10,256 nt of DNA. Source: Gemmatimonadota bacterium (GTDB lineage: Bacteria > Gemmatimonadota > Gemmatimonadetes > Longimicrobiales > Longimicrobiaceae). Position 1 is the first letter of the stretch; each line of letters starts with the position of its first letter. A program made the position numbers and the translations under genes. The stretch is from contig JAHWJJ010000121.1 in the NCBI GenBank assembly GCA_019348475.1, positions 1-10,256 on the forward strand, written 5' to 3'. The notes beneath the pieces were generated by a model. That model was not told where the DNA came from. It did no database searches and saw nothing but the letters and a program-made list of their open reading frames with translations. Below, one piece after another: positions 1 to 6,204 of the stretch.

Positions 1-263
1 ACAGCCTTTCAGCAGCATGGTCGGCTCCGCGCCGCGCCCCCTCCGCTCGCTCAGGCTCGCACCTCCCCCCAAAACCCCTGGGGGAGGTTGAACTGCGCTT
101 TCATCCGGCACGTGCGCGCAGTGCCGGATGACTGAACGGAAACAGGCCCGGAGCGCGAACAGCCTTTCAGCAGCATGGTCGGCTCCGCGCCGCGCCCCCT
201 CCGCTCGCTCAGGCTCGCACCTCCCCCCAAAACCCTGCGGGCGGTTGAACTGCGCTTTCATCC
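1..263. repeat. Tandem direct repeat, about 158-bp period, two copies seen
   Basis: Bases 1-77 are identical to 159-235. After a short divergent stretch with a one-base length change, 86-106 match 243-263 exactly. Copy 1 starts at the window edge, so more of it may lie outside. Within copy 1, an acctcccc/ggggaggt inverted repeat (61-68 and 81-88) is intact; in copy 2 the right arm is mutated. I see no gene in 1-519: open frames here lack a ribosome binding site and show repeat-driven composition. It is probably a non-coding interspersed element of this genome, in tandem upstream of the M15 peptidase gene. Function unknown. Confidence 0.85.
102..130. repeat. Perfect 10-bp hairpin in the repeat region
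   Basis: catccggcac (102-111) and gtgccggatg (121-130) are perfect inverted repeats around a 9-nt loop. No T-run follows on either side, so it is not a typical intrinsic terminator. The right arm lies beyond the part shared with the second repeat copy, so the hairpin belongs to copy 1 only. Confidence 0.6.
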
Positions 264-351
264 CGCATGGTGCGCGTGAGAGATCCGGCACCCGCTCGGC
301 AAGTGAGCGCGCTCGTGTCACACGTGATGGTCTGACGCTCACGCCAGATCC

Positions 352-375
352 ATCACTCGATCACTCCATCACTCA
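352..375. repeat. 8-nt tandem array A (atcactcN x3)
   Basis: Three consecutive 8-nt units read atcactcg, atcactcc and atcactca, followed by a partial atc. The array sits about 145 bp before the M15 peptidase start. The same unit length recurs at 5463-5502 and 10040-10095 with related sequence; a unit ctcactcg at 5453-5460 is nearly the same as unit 1 here. It is not CRISPR, because there are no spacers. Confidence 0.6.
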
Positions 376-519
376 ATCGCGGCCGCCTCCCGCGCTGGCC
401 GGCGCCTTGCGTTTCCGCGCAGCGAGCGGCCGGGAGGGGCCCGGCCAGGCACGGAACGTATCCGTCAGCCGCCGCGCGAGGCCTGCGGCGGCACGGATGA
501 TGAAGCATCCGCCCCGCCT

Positions 520-1683
520 ATGGAATACGCACAGGACCCCTTCCTGTTTCCGCTGGTGCGCGAGCCCGCGTCCAGGTGGGAGCGGGCCGGGCTTTCGGAA
601 CGCCAGGAACGCACGTTCAACCGCGTGGCCACGCTGCTGACCGGGCTGTTCCTGATCGGGTGGACGTACACCATCGCCTTTGCGCCGCGCGCGGACCTGG
701 ACGCGGGCGCGCCGGTGGCGCGCATCAGCACGCAGCTCATCCGCAGCCCGCTGGCGGTGGACGCGCCGCCGGAGCCGGCGTTCCTGGTGGATCAGTTCGT
801 CCGCAGCTTCGAGCAGGACTTCGCCAGGGGCGTGGGCGGGCTGAGCGGCGCCGTTCGCGTGCACATCGTGGAGCAGGGCGATACGCTGGGGCTGCCCGGG
901 CAGGCGGACTCGCTTCCCGCCGGCGCGCAGATCGCGCTGCAGCCCGCCGAGGGCGGCGGCGCGCCGGAGCAGGTGCCGCAGGGGAGGGCGCCGCGGCGGT
1001 CCGGCATCTGGAACGTGATGCTGCAGATGCGCGACGCCGTCCGCCCGGCGTCCAACGTGAACGTCATCACCCTGGTGCCGCTTTCGCAGAAGCGCGGCGG
1101 GCGCATCGGCAACTACCGCATCGGCGACTGGCCCAACGAGCAGGGCGGCGCCACCAACCCCATCTACCGCCCGCCCGCGGGGATGATCGAGGTGACCCCG
1201 CAGAACAAGGAAACCTGGCTTTCGGAGCACATCCAGCTCAAGGACTTCATCACCAAGGGCCAGGAGAACGTGTGGCCCAAGTACGTGGTGGTGCAGCCGC
1301 GGATCCTGGACAAGATCGAACTGGTGATCCAGGAGCTGGAGCGGATGGGGCACCCGGTGGAGAACATCTTCGCCATCAGCGGCTTTCGCACCCCCGCGTA
1401 CAACGCCGGGGGCGGCAACACGTCCGGCCGAGGCAAGCTGTCGCGCCACATGTACGGCGACGCCATGGACATCGCCGTGGACAACGACCGCAACGGCGTC
1501 ATGGACGACCTGAACGGCGACGGCCGCATCAACCTGGCCGACGCGCGGGTGATCGGGCAGGCGGTGGACCGGGTGGAGCGCAAGTACCCCAGCCTGGTGG
1601 GCGGCATGCACTACTATCCGCCCACCGGCGGCCACCAGGGGATGGTGCACATCGACACGCGGGGGTTCCGCGCCCGCTGGTAG
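520..1683 (+). CDS. Membrane-anchored M15-family (D-Ala-D-Ala carboxypeptidase-like) peptidase
   Basis: 387 aa, probable zinc peptidase acting on peptidoglycan peptides outside the membrane. Residues 1-34 are polar. Residues about 36-55 form one hydrophobic helix, read as a membrane anchor. A linker rich in Pro, Gly and Ala (about 60-165) follows. The C-terminal part carries the M15 signature: ISGFRTPAYN (286-295), SRHMYGDAMDI with H310 and D317, and the last metal ligand in GMVHID (H377). Between D317 and H377 lies an acidic insertion whose residues 330-341 fit an EF-hand loop (D330, N332, D334, G335, I337, N338, D341). Family assignment rests on these motifs. The ATG at 520 is the first start in this frame near the gene, but no clear Shine-Dalgarno precedes it. 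The next gene follows after 67 nt, so an operon is likely. It could equally be called a DUF882/YcbK-like protein, a subgroup of the same fold. Confidence 0.85.
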   Translation: MEYAQDPFLFPLVREPASRWERAGLSERQERTFNRVATLLTGLFLIGWTYTIAFAPRADLDAGAPVARISTQLIRSPLAVDAPPEPAFLVDQFVRSFEQDFARGVGGLSGAVRVHIVEQGDTLGLPGQADSLPAGAQIALQPAEGGGAPEQVPQGRAPRRSGIWNVMLQMRDAVRPASNVNVITLVPLSQKRGGRIGNYRIGDWPNEQGGATNPIYRPPAGMIEVTPQNKETWLSEHIQLKDFITKGQENVWPKYVVVQPRILDKIELVIQELERMGHPVENIFAISGFRTPAYNAGGGNTSGRGKLSRHMYGDAMDIAVDNDRNGVMDDLNGDGRINLADARVIGQAVDRVERKYPSLVGGMHYYPPTGGHQGMVHIDTRGFRARW

Positions 1684-1750
1684 CGCGGCGGGCGGCGAAG
1701 GGCCTGGTGCGGACGGGGGGATGGCGAGAACCGCGGAACGAGGAGAGAAC

Positions 1751-2245
1751 GTGGCGGACGACGGACGTGACGCGGAGAGCCGCGTGGAGCGCAGGGACGA
1801 GGGCGACGGGGAGCGGGGCGAGGGCCGTACCGCCGGATTGCCGCCCCAGATGGACGTGCGCGATGACGACCTGGAGCCGCACGCCGGGCTTCGCTACATC
1901 GCGCGGATGTTCAAGATCCTGGCCATCCTGCTTATCTTTCTCCTGATCGCCGAGATCATCCTGGGGCTGGTGCAGCAGGGGCAGAGCGCAATTCCGCAGC
2001 TGCTGGTGGAGGCGACGCGGCTGATCGTGTTCGCCGGGCTGCTGTGGGGGGCGGCCGACATGGGGCTGATGCTGATCGAGAGCAACCACGACCTGCGCGC
2101 CACCCGCATCCTGGTGGGCCGGCTGAACAACCGGGTGCAGCGGCTGGAGCAGATCGCCACCGGCACCCTGCCCGGCACCGGCCGCGGCCCCAGCCTGCCT
2201 CCGCCTCCCCCCGGCGGCGAGCGCCGGGACAGGCCGCGCGCGTAG
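1751..2245 (+). CDS. Small two-helix membrane protein, unknown function
   Basis: 164 aa from the GTG at 1751, which has AGGAG five bases upstream. An ATG at 1721 in the same frame would add ten residues but lacks a spaced ribosome site, so GTG is preferred. The N-terminal about 48 residues are highly charged (many D, E, R). Two hydrophobic segments follow, about 54-74 and 84-108. Then comes a basic amphipathic stretch (about 113-136, LRATRILVGRLNNRVQRLEQ) that could form a coiled coil, and a proline-rich, basic tail. I do not recognise a family. It lies 67 nt after the M15 peptidase, same strand, and a hairpin terminator follows 26 nt after its stop, so the two probably share a transcript. 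Confidence 0.75.
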   Translation: MADDGRDAESRVERRDEGDGERGEGRTAGLPPQMDVRDDDLEPHAGLRYIARMFKILAILLIFLLIAEIILGLVQQGQSAIPQLLVEATRLIVFAGLLWGAADMGLMLIESNHDLRATRILVGRLNNRVQRLEQIATGTLPGTGRGPSLPPPPPGGERRDRPRA

Positions 2246-2271
2246 GACAGGACGACGGCCCGGGGACGGAG

Positions 2272-2307
2272 AACGGCCGGGGCTCCCGCGCGGGGGTCCC
2301 GGCCGTT
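2272..2307. terminator. Hairpin terminator between convergent genes
   Basis: aacggccggg (2272-2281) and cccggccgtt (2298-2307) are a perfect 10-bp inverted repeat. The 16-nt loop itself contains the palindrome cccgcgcggg. No long T-run follows, but the position fits: 26 nt after the membrane-protein stop on the + strand and about 130 nt beyond the end of the convergent Cys-rich peptide gene. It may serve both directions. Confidence 0.6.
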
Positions 2308-2437
2308 CGTGCACGTAGACGCCGCGTGTCCAGATGCTTCTGCGACTTACCGTTGGTGGCTCTCCAGACACGCCGCCGAATCGCGGAGCCGGGTCCAGAT
2401 CCCGCATCCACCCGCTACGTCAGCGGTACCACGCGGG

Positions 2438-2602
2438 TCAGCAGGGGGAGCTGACGTTGGTGTCCACGTCGCAAACGGTGCTGCAGTCGTAGTCCGTGTC
2501 GCACGCCCAGGTGCAGTCCGCGTTGGCAGGCGCGGCGGTCACCGCGGTCGTGGGGAAGGTTTCCACCTTCAGCTGGGCGGGATCCAGAGCGCGTCGAGCC
2601 AT
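2438..2602 (-). CDS. Cys-rich 54-aa peptide 1, putative RiPP precursor
   Basis: 54 aa, ATG at 2602, with GGAGG five bases upstream. Leader-like part 1-20 is MARRALDPAQ then LKVETFPTTA. Linker 21-28 is Ala-rich. The C-terminal part runs from D29 to C54 with Cys at 30, 34, 40, 44 and 54, one Trp (W32), and Ser/Thr at 31, 36, 41, 42, 48, 51 and 52. It ends on Cys. The peptide is 74% identical (40/54) to the neighbour at 2798-2962, with the same length and all five Cys aligned. Short size, a conserved leader, a variable hinge and a constant Cys/Ser/Thr core are the usual architecture of a lanthipeptide-like or other RiPP precursor. That reading is inference. There is no double-Gly site, and no modifying enzyme is visible. 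An alternative is a small disulfide-rich or metal-binding peptide. There is no typical signal peptide. Confidence 0.8.
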   Translation of the reverse strand: MARRALDPAQLKVETFPTTAVTAAPANADCTWACDTDYDCSTVCDVDTNVSSPC

Positions 2603-2665
2603 GCGTGCCTCCATCGGGAAGAAAAGGGTTTCCTGCGGCGAACCGGGATGACTGGATCATGCTGC

Positions 2666-2707
2666 GGGGTCCCGGGTTCCTACTCCTGCCGCGGAACCCG
2701 GGACCCC
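2666..2707. repeat. Perfect 15-bp hairpin between the two peptide genes
   Basis: ggggtcccgggttcc (2666-2680) and ggaacccgggacccc (2693-2707) pair perfectly around a 12-nt loop. On the peptide-gene strand it lies 90 nt after the upstream peptide's stop and 63 nt before the start of the downstream one. No T-run follows, so RNA processing, stabilisation or partial attenuation are as plausible as termination. Confidence 0.75.
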
Positions 2708-2768
2708 ATCTTGCTGTCGCTCTTCAACGGAGGCGGGGCCCTCCCAGCACTCCCGCGACCTGTCCGGG

Positions 2769-2783
2769 CGCGCGGGCCGCGCG
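2769..2783 (-). other. GC-only hairpin after peptide 2
   Basis: cgcgcg (2769-2774), loop ggc, cgcgcg (2778-2783). On the - strand it begins 14 nt after the stop of the peptide gene at 2798-2962. No T-run follows. It could slow polymerase or protect the 3' end; in such GC-rich DNA it could also be chance. Confidence 0.3.
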
Positions 2784-2797
2784 GTGCGACCTCAGGA

Positions 2798-2962
2798 TCA
2801 GCAGGGCGAGCTGACGTTGGTGTCGACGATGCAGAGGGTGCTGCAGTCTAAGTCCGTGTCGCACGCCCACGTGCAATCCACCTTTCCAGTCACCGCAGGC
2901 GACGCGGTCGTCGGGAAGGTTTCTACGTTCAGCTGGCTGGGATCCAGGTTGCGACGACCCAT
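2798..2962 (-). CDS. Cys-rich 54-aa peptide 2, putative RiPP precursor
   Basis: 54 aa, ATG at 2962, GGAGG five bases upstream as in peptide 1. Leader part: MGRRNLDPSQ then LNVETFPTTA. The linker at 21-28 (SPAVTGKV) shares only one residue with peptide 1. The core 29-54 differs from peptide 1 at just three sites (L38, L43, I45) and keeps Cys 30, 34, 40, 44 and 54. At least seven codons differ silently between the copies (for example the Arg at position 3 and the Val at 14), which argues for real, selected coding sequence. Leu38 uses TTA, a codon expected to be rare in so GC-rich a genome. This is the copy next to the promoter candidate at 3067-3096 and is probably transcribed first, followed by peptide 1 after 195 nt. 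Product class is inferred, not proven. Confidence 0.8.
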   Translation of the reverse strand: MGRRNLDPSQLNVETFPTTASPAVTGKVDCTWACDTDLDCSTLCIVDTNVSSPC

Positions 2963-3016
2963 GGTTGCCTCCGTGTAGATGAGCGTTGCGGGGGATCCGC
3001 TGATTCCGCTCTCCGC

Positions 3017-3035
3017 CGCCCGGCGCGCCCGGGCG
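3017..3035 (-). other. Leader-RNA hairpin before peptide 2
   Basis: cgcccgg (3017-3023) and ccgggcg (3029-3035) form a 7-bp stem with a 5-nt loop. If transcription starts from the promoter candidate at 3067-3096, the hairpin lies in the roughly 100-nt untranslated leader. It is 54 bases before the start codon, so it does not cover the ribosome site. Confidence 0.3.
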
Positions 3036-3066
3036 TGAGAAAGAACGGCCCCTTCAGCGTGCCTTC

Positions 3067-3096
3067 ACTATAAACGAGAAACGTATCCCGACGCAA
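3067..3096 (-). promoter_or_regulatory. Sigma-70-like promoter for the peptide pair
   Basis: On the - strand, TTGCGT (3096-3091) and TATAGT (3072-3067) are separated by 18 bp. The -10 box has one mismatch to TATAAT and the -35 box has two or three to TTGACA. The site stands out as an AT-rich island (tataaacgagaaa) in GC-rich DNA. It is 50 bp after the end of the PBP4 gene and just over 100 bp before peptide 2. No clear terminator separates the PBP4 gene from it, so read-through could also supply transcript. Confidence 0.55.
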
Positions 3097-3146
3097 GACG
3101 CATTTCTCCCCCCGCGACCGCGACGGCGACTCCGCCCGGCGAGGCG

Positions 3147-4661
3147 TCAATTCGGAGCCGTCCGCTGGTCCAGCGCGATCAGGCGCATCAGCGCGGCCTC
3201 GGCCACCCGGTCGGCCTGGCGGGCGCTGAGGGTGTGGTGGTTGACGATGATCGAGAACACCATCCGCTCCCCCGCCGCGGTCGAAAAGTACCCGGAGAGC
3301 GCGCGCACGCCGGAGAGCGTGCCCGTCTTGGCGCGGACGTTCGCCTCGGCGGGGGTGCCGCGCATGCGGCTGGCCAGCGTGCCCTCGCGCCCGGCGACCG
3401 GCAGCGCGTTGTAAAAGACCTGGAAGTGCGGGGCGCGCGCCTCGCGCTCCAGCAGCGCGGCCAGAAATTCCGGGGCCACCAGGTTGTACCGCGACAGCCC
3501 GGACCCGTCCGCCTGCGCCAGCAGCCGCCGCGGCAGCCCCCACCCGGCCGCCATGCTGTCGATGGCCGCGATCCCCGCGCCGGCCGACCCCATCCCGCGC
3601 AGCTCGCGGCCCAGCGTCTTGAGCAGGATCTCGCCGATCTGGTTCTGGCTGGGCTTGAGGAACGCCGCCAGGATCTCACGCATGGGCGGCGAGGTGTGCG
3701 TAAAGAGCACGGTGGATTGTTCCGGGCGTCCCCGCCCGGGCGCGTCGTCCGCGTCCAGGCTGGGCCCGCCCACCCCGATCCCCGCCTCCAGCAGCGCCTG
3801 CCGCAGCACGGCGGCGAAGAAGCGCGTGTTGTTGCGGATGGTGACCTCGGCCAGGACGGTGGTGTCCGGCGGCAGGGTGCCCGATACGGCCACGGCGCTC
3901 AGCGAGTCGCCCCGGCGCACGGTCACCTGGGGCGCGGTGCCGGCGGGGGCCATCCACACGGTGCCGGCCACGGGCACCCACTCGTCCGAGACGGGGACGG
4001 TGGTCACGGCGGCGGCGCGCCCCGGACCCGGCGCAACGCGCACGGTGACGAACCCCTCGTTCAGCTGCAGCCCGCTCACCTCCGCGCTGTACGTGTCCTG
4101 CACGTCGTCCCAGGCCCAGCCGCGCCCCAGCGCCACGTCGTCGAACACGTCGTCGTTGCCGATGACGCCACCGGCGATGCGCCGCACGCCGTGCGCGCGC
4201 AGCGAGTCGGCCCAGGCGCGGACCACCGTCCGCACGTCGCCGTGAAAGCGCTCGGAGATGGTGGGGTCGCCGCCGCCGATCACCACCAGGTCGCCGTGCA
4301 GCACGCCGCCGCGCACCGGGCCCGCGGCGGCGATGCGCGTCACGTAGCGGTAGTCCGGCCCCAGCGCCTCCAGCACCCCCGCCGCCGTGACCATCTTCAT
4401 GTTGCTGGCGGGGACGAACATGCGGCCGGCGTTGCGCGCGTACAGCGTCCGCCCGCTCTCCAGCGAGCGCACCAGCACCCCCCAGTGCGCGCTGGCGAAG
4501 GCCGTGTCGTCGAAGATGCTGTCCAGCGCGGCCGCGATGGGTGCCGCCGCGGGGGCGGCCAGCGGCCGGGGCGCGGGGGCCACGGCCGGGGGCGCGGGGG
4601 TGCACGCGGCGGCGAGCGCCAGCAGGAGCGCGGGGGCGAATGGGCGCATGGGCATGGTCAT
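3147..4661 (-). CDS. D-alanyl-D-alanine carboxypeptidase/endopeptidase, PBP4 type (S13), lipoprotein
   Basis: 504 aa. Penicillin-binding serine peptidase that trims or cuts peptidoglycan cross-links outside the inner membrane. All three active-site motifs are present: SxxK as SNMK (S86-K89), SxN as SQN (338-340), and KTG (445-447). The long insert between motifs 1 and 2 is typical of the S13 family. The N-terminus is a lipoprotein signal: hydrophobic residues 8-19, then LAAAC with C20 as the likely lipidated Cys, followed by an Ala/Pro-rich tether (21-43). The ATG at 4661 overlaps the TGA of the upstream acetyltransferase as ATGA, which fixes the start and suggests translational coupling. Later in-frame ATGs at 4655 and 4649 are possible but less likely. 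Length suits the family. Confidence 0.93.
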   Translation of the reverse strand: MTMPMRPFAPALLLALAAACTPAPPAVAPAPRPLAAPAAAPIAAALDSIFDDTAFASAHWGVLVRSLESGRTLYARNAGRMFVPASNMKMVTAAGVLEALGPDYRYVTRIAAAGPVRGGVLHGDLVVIGGGDPTISERFHGDVRTVVRAWADSLRAHGVRRIAGGVIGNDDVFDDVALGRGWAWDDVQDTYSAEVSGLQLNEGFVTVRVAPGPGRAAAVTTVPVSDEWVPVAGTVWMAPAGTAPQVTVRRGDSLSAVAVSGTLPPDTTVLAEVTIRNNTRFFAAVLRQALLEAGIGVGGPSLDADDAPGRGRPEQSTVLFTHTSPPMREILAAFLKPSQNQIGEILLKTLGRELRGMGSAGAGIAAIDSMAAGWGLPRRLLAQADGSGLSRYNLVAPEFLAALLEREARAPHFQVFYNALPVAGREGTLASRMRGTPAEANVRAKTGTLSGVRALSGYFSTAAGERMVFSIIVNHHTLSARQADRVAEAALMRLIALDQRTAPN

Positions 4662-5278
4662 CGGGTCTCTGGGGATGCGGAACGCGCCGGCGGCGGATCG
4701 GCGAGCAGCTGCTCCAGGCGCGCCTTTACCCGCGGCCACTCGTCGTCGAGCACGGAAAAGAAGACGGTGTCGCGCACGCGGCCGCCCTCCGTGGTCATGT
4801 GCTTGCGCAAGACTCCTTCCGCGCGCGCGCCGAGGCGCAGGATGGCGGCCCGCGAGCGGGCGTTCAGCGCGTCGGTCTTCAGCTCCACGCGCACGCAGCC
4901 CAGCGCTTCGAAGGCGTGGCGAAGCATGAGGTACTTGGCCTCGGTGTTCAGCGCGGTGCGCTGCCACGGCCGCGCGATCCACGTCCACCCGATCTCCACC
5001 CGCCGGTGCGCCGCCTCCAGGTTCGCGAAGCGCGTGCTGCCGGCCACCCGCCCGGTGGCGGCCTCGGTGGTCACGAACGGCAGCGCCGTCCCGTCCGCCC
5101 GGGCGGCCAGCGCGGCGTCCACGTAGCGCCGCATGTCGTCCTCGCCGTGCACCTGCGACGTGGTCCAGCGCCACAACTCCGGGTCGCGCCCCGCCTGCCA
5201 GAGGGCCGGGACGTGCTCGCGCGTCATGGGCACCAGGCGCACGTGGACGCCCCGGAGGACGACGGGATCGAGCTTCAT
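4658..5278 (-). CDS. GNAT-family N-acetyltransferase, RimJ/RimL-like
   Basis: 206 aa. Likely transfers acetyl from acetyl-CoA to an amine; substrate unknown. The opening LRGVHVRLVPMTREHVPALW (8-27) is the usual beta1-alpha1 of the RimJ/RimL group. EIGWTWIARPWQRTALNTEAK (95-115) occupies the acetyl-CoA binding region. The stretch around NARSRAAILRLGARAEG (139-155) followed by RDTVFFSVLDDEW (169-181) is the typical C-terminal block, where a substrate loop leads into the last strands. An upstream ATG at 5359 would add 27 poorly conserved-looking residues; ATG 5278 fits the family start better, although no strong ribosome site is seen. It ends in a four-base overlap with the PBP4 gene, so the two are co-transcribed. 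Confidence 0.88.
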   Translation of the reverse strand: MKLDPVVLRGVHVRLVPMTREHVPALWQAGRDPELWRWTTSQVHGEDDMRRYVDAALAARADGTALPFVTTEAATGRVAGSTRFANLEAAHRRVEIGWTWIARPWQRTALNTEAKYLMLRHAFEALGCVRVELKTDALNARSRAAILRLGARAEGVLRKHMTTEGGRVRDTVFFSVLDDEWPRVKARLEQLLADPPPARSASPETR

Positions 5279-5410
5279 CGCGGAGCCGCGGGCGGTGGAC
5301 GTGGACGTAGAGGGAAGATGAAGCGTGCCTCGTGGGATGGAAAGTGATGCCGAGCCCACAATCTCTTGTGCACCGCGGCCGAACGGAAACTTTCACGAGG
5401 AGGACGAGGA

Positions 5411-5454
5411 GGAAAAGAAAGGACGCGGAGAACTCCGTCCGTTCTCCGCGTCCT
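5411..5454 (-). terminator. Intrinsic terminator of the yceI-like gene
   Basis: Arms aggacgcggagaac (5420-5433) and gttctccgcgtcct (5441-5454) form a perfect 14-bp stem with a 7-nt loop. On the - strand the stem is followed by TTTCTTTTCC, a U-rich tail. It lies about 65 nt past the stop of the YceI-family gene and before the acetyltransferase gene, so it separates the two transcripts. Confidence 0.85.
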
Positions 5455-5462
5455 CACTCGCC

Positions 5463-5502
5463 GTTCACCCGTTCACCCGTTCACCCCTTCACCCCTTCAC
5501 CT
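5463..5502. repeat. 8-nt tandem array B (gttcaccc/cttcaccc x5)
   Basis: Five 8-nt units: gttcaccc three times, then cttcaccc and cttcacct. A looser unit ctcactcg (5453-5460) precedes them. The array lies entirely between the YceI-family stop codon (5519) and its terminator stem (5454), so in that mRNA it is a 3'-untranslated run of GGGTGAAC units. It has the same period as arrays at 352-375 and 10040-10095. Confidence 0.8.
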
Positions 5503-5518
5503 CGTCGCCGCCGCGAAA

Positions 5519-6070
5519 TCAGACCTGCTGCACGGCCTGCACCTCCAGCGAGATCCTGATCTCGTTGCCCACCAGCACGCCGCCGGTTTCCAGCGCCTGG
5601 TTCCAGGTGAGCCCGAAGTCGCTCCGGTCGATGCTGGTGGTCGCGCTGAACGCGGCGCGCCGGCCGCCCCACGGGTCGCCGCCGCGGCCCTCATCGGTGG
5701 CCTGCAGCACCACCTCGCGCGTCACGCCGCGGATGGTGAGGTCGCCCACCACCTTGTATCGTCCGCCGCCCAGGCTCTCCACGCGGGTGCTGTTGAAGGT
5801 GAGCACCGGGTACTTCTCCGCGTCGAAGAAGTCGGCGGAGCGCAGGTGCGCGTCGCGCTGCTCCTGGCGCGTGTCGATGCTGGTGACGTCGATCTCGGCT
5901 GTCACGGTGGACGCTTCCGGATTGGCCTCGTCCAGCACGATGGTGCCCGACACGTCGCCGAAGCGGCCGCGCACGGTGCTGATCATCAGGTGCTTGAGCG
6001 AGAACTCGACCGCGGTGTGCGCGGGGTCGATGGTCCAGGTGGTCGTGGTGGTGCTCTCGGCGATGCTCAT
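5519..6070 (-). CDS. YceI-family lipocalin-like protein
   Basis: 183 aa, the usual YceI length. The family forms a beta barrel that binds isoprenoid-type lipids. Typical blocks are visible: WTIDPAHTAVEFSLKHLMIS (12-31), VRGRFGDVSGTI (33-44), VTAEIDVTSIDT (56-67), RDAHLRSADFFDAEKYPVLTF (72-92), GDLTIRGVTREV (109-120) and DRSDFGLTWN (148-157). There is no signal peptide, so it is probably cytoplasmic, as in many non-proteobacterial members. GGAG lies nine bases before the ATG. The MarR-family gene is immediately upstream on the same strand (134-bp gap), and the gap contains a copy of the motif found at the marR promoter, suggesting control by that regulator. A strong terminator follows. Confidence 0.93.
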   Translation of the reverse strand: MSIAESTTTTTWTIDPAHTAVEFSLKHLMISTVRGRFGDVSGTIVLDEANPEASTVTAEIDVTSIDTRQEQRDAHLRSADFFDAEKYPVLTFNSTRVESLGGGRYKVVGDLTIRGVTREVVLQATDEGRGGDPWGGRRAAFSATTSIDRSDFGLTWNQALETGGVLVGNEIRISLEVQAVQQV

Positions 6071-6119
6071 CGTCCGTATCTCCGTTTCCCTCGGTTTCCG
6101 ACTGGCCCTTTTTCCGGTG

Positions 6120-6152
6120 CCGCGGCGGCATGGGCCGGATTCGCCGCCGCGG
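6120..6152 (-). other. 10-bp hairpin in the yceI-side leader
   Basis: ccgcggcggc (6120-6129) and gccgccgcgg (6143-6152) pair perfectly across a 13-nt loop. It lies 50 bp before the YceI-family start, between the shared AT-rich motif and the gene, so it would be in the 5' untranslated RNA. No T-run follows. Role unknown. Confidence 0.35.
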
Positions 6153-6169
6153 TTGCCACAGAAGTGTAA

Positions 6170-6186
6170 ATCTAAGTTCTAAAATA
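6170..6186 (+). promoter_or_regulatory. Candidate MarR operator 1, upstream of the yceI-like gene
   Basis: The 17-mer atctaagttctaaaata matches 14 of 17 bases of the motif at 6691-6707 (compared on the opposite strand). Both sit in short AT-rich islands in otherwise GC-rich DNA, one in front of each gene of the marR-yceI pair. It is 100 bp before the YceI-family start and 18 bp past the marR stop. Binding by the neighbouring MarR-family protein is inferred from position and repetition; no binding is shown. Confidence 0.55.
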
Positions 6187-6204
6187 ATCGGCCACAAAAA
6201 AGCC

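Noticed and set aside
386..448. Crossing inverted repeats cctcccg/cgggagg and ctggccgg/ccggccag before the M15 gene as a riboswitch
   Set aside because: The stems are short and composed only of common GC words; no known riboswitch core is seen and chance pairing is likely in this composition.
373..1946. Long frames overlapping the M15 peptidase on both strands
   Set aside because: Compositional shadows. The M15 frame alone carries a membrane segment and catalytic motifs.
2309..2851. + strand open frame across the peptide pair (180 codons)
   Set aside because: It runs antisense to both peptide genes. The silent third-position differences and ribosome sites are on the - strand, and this frame shows no conserved pattern.
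3234..5126. Long + strand open frame (630 codons) across the PBP4 and acetyltransferase genes
   Set aside because: It is antisense to two genes with complete family motifs, and its product is rich in His, Arg and Pro, as expected of a GC-rich shadow frame.
6190..6204. T6 tract just after the marR stop as a terminator
   Set aside because: Only a 3-bp stem flanks the run (GGC ... GCC), too weak to call; transcription may continue into yceI.
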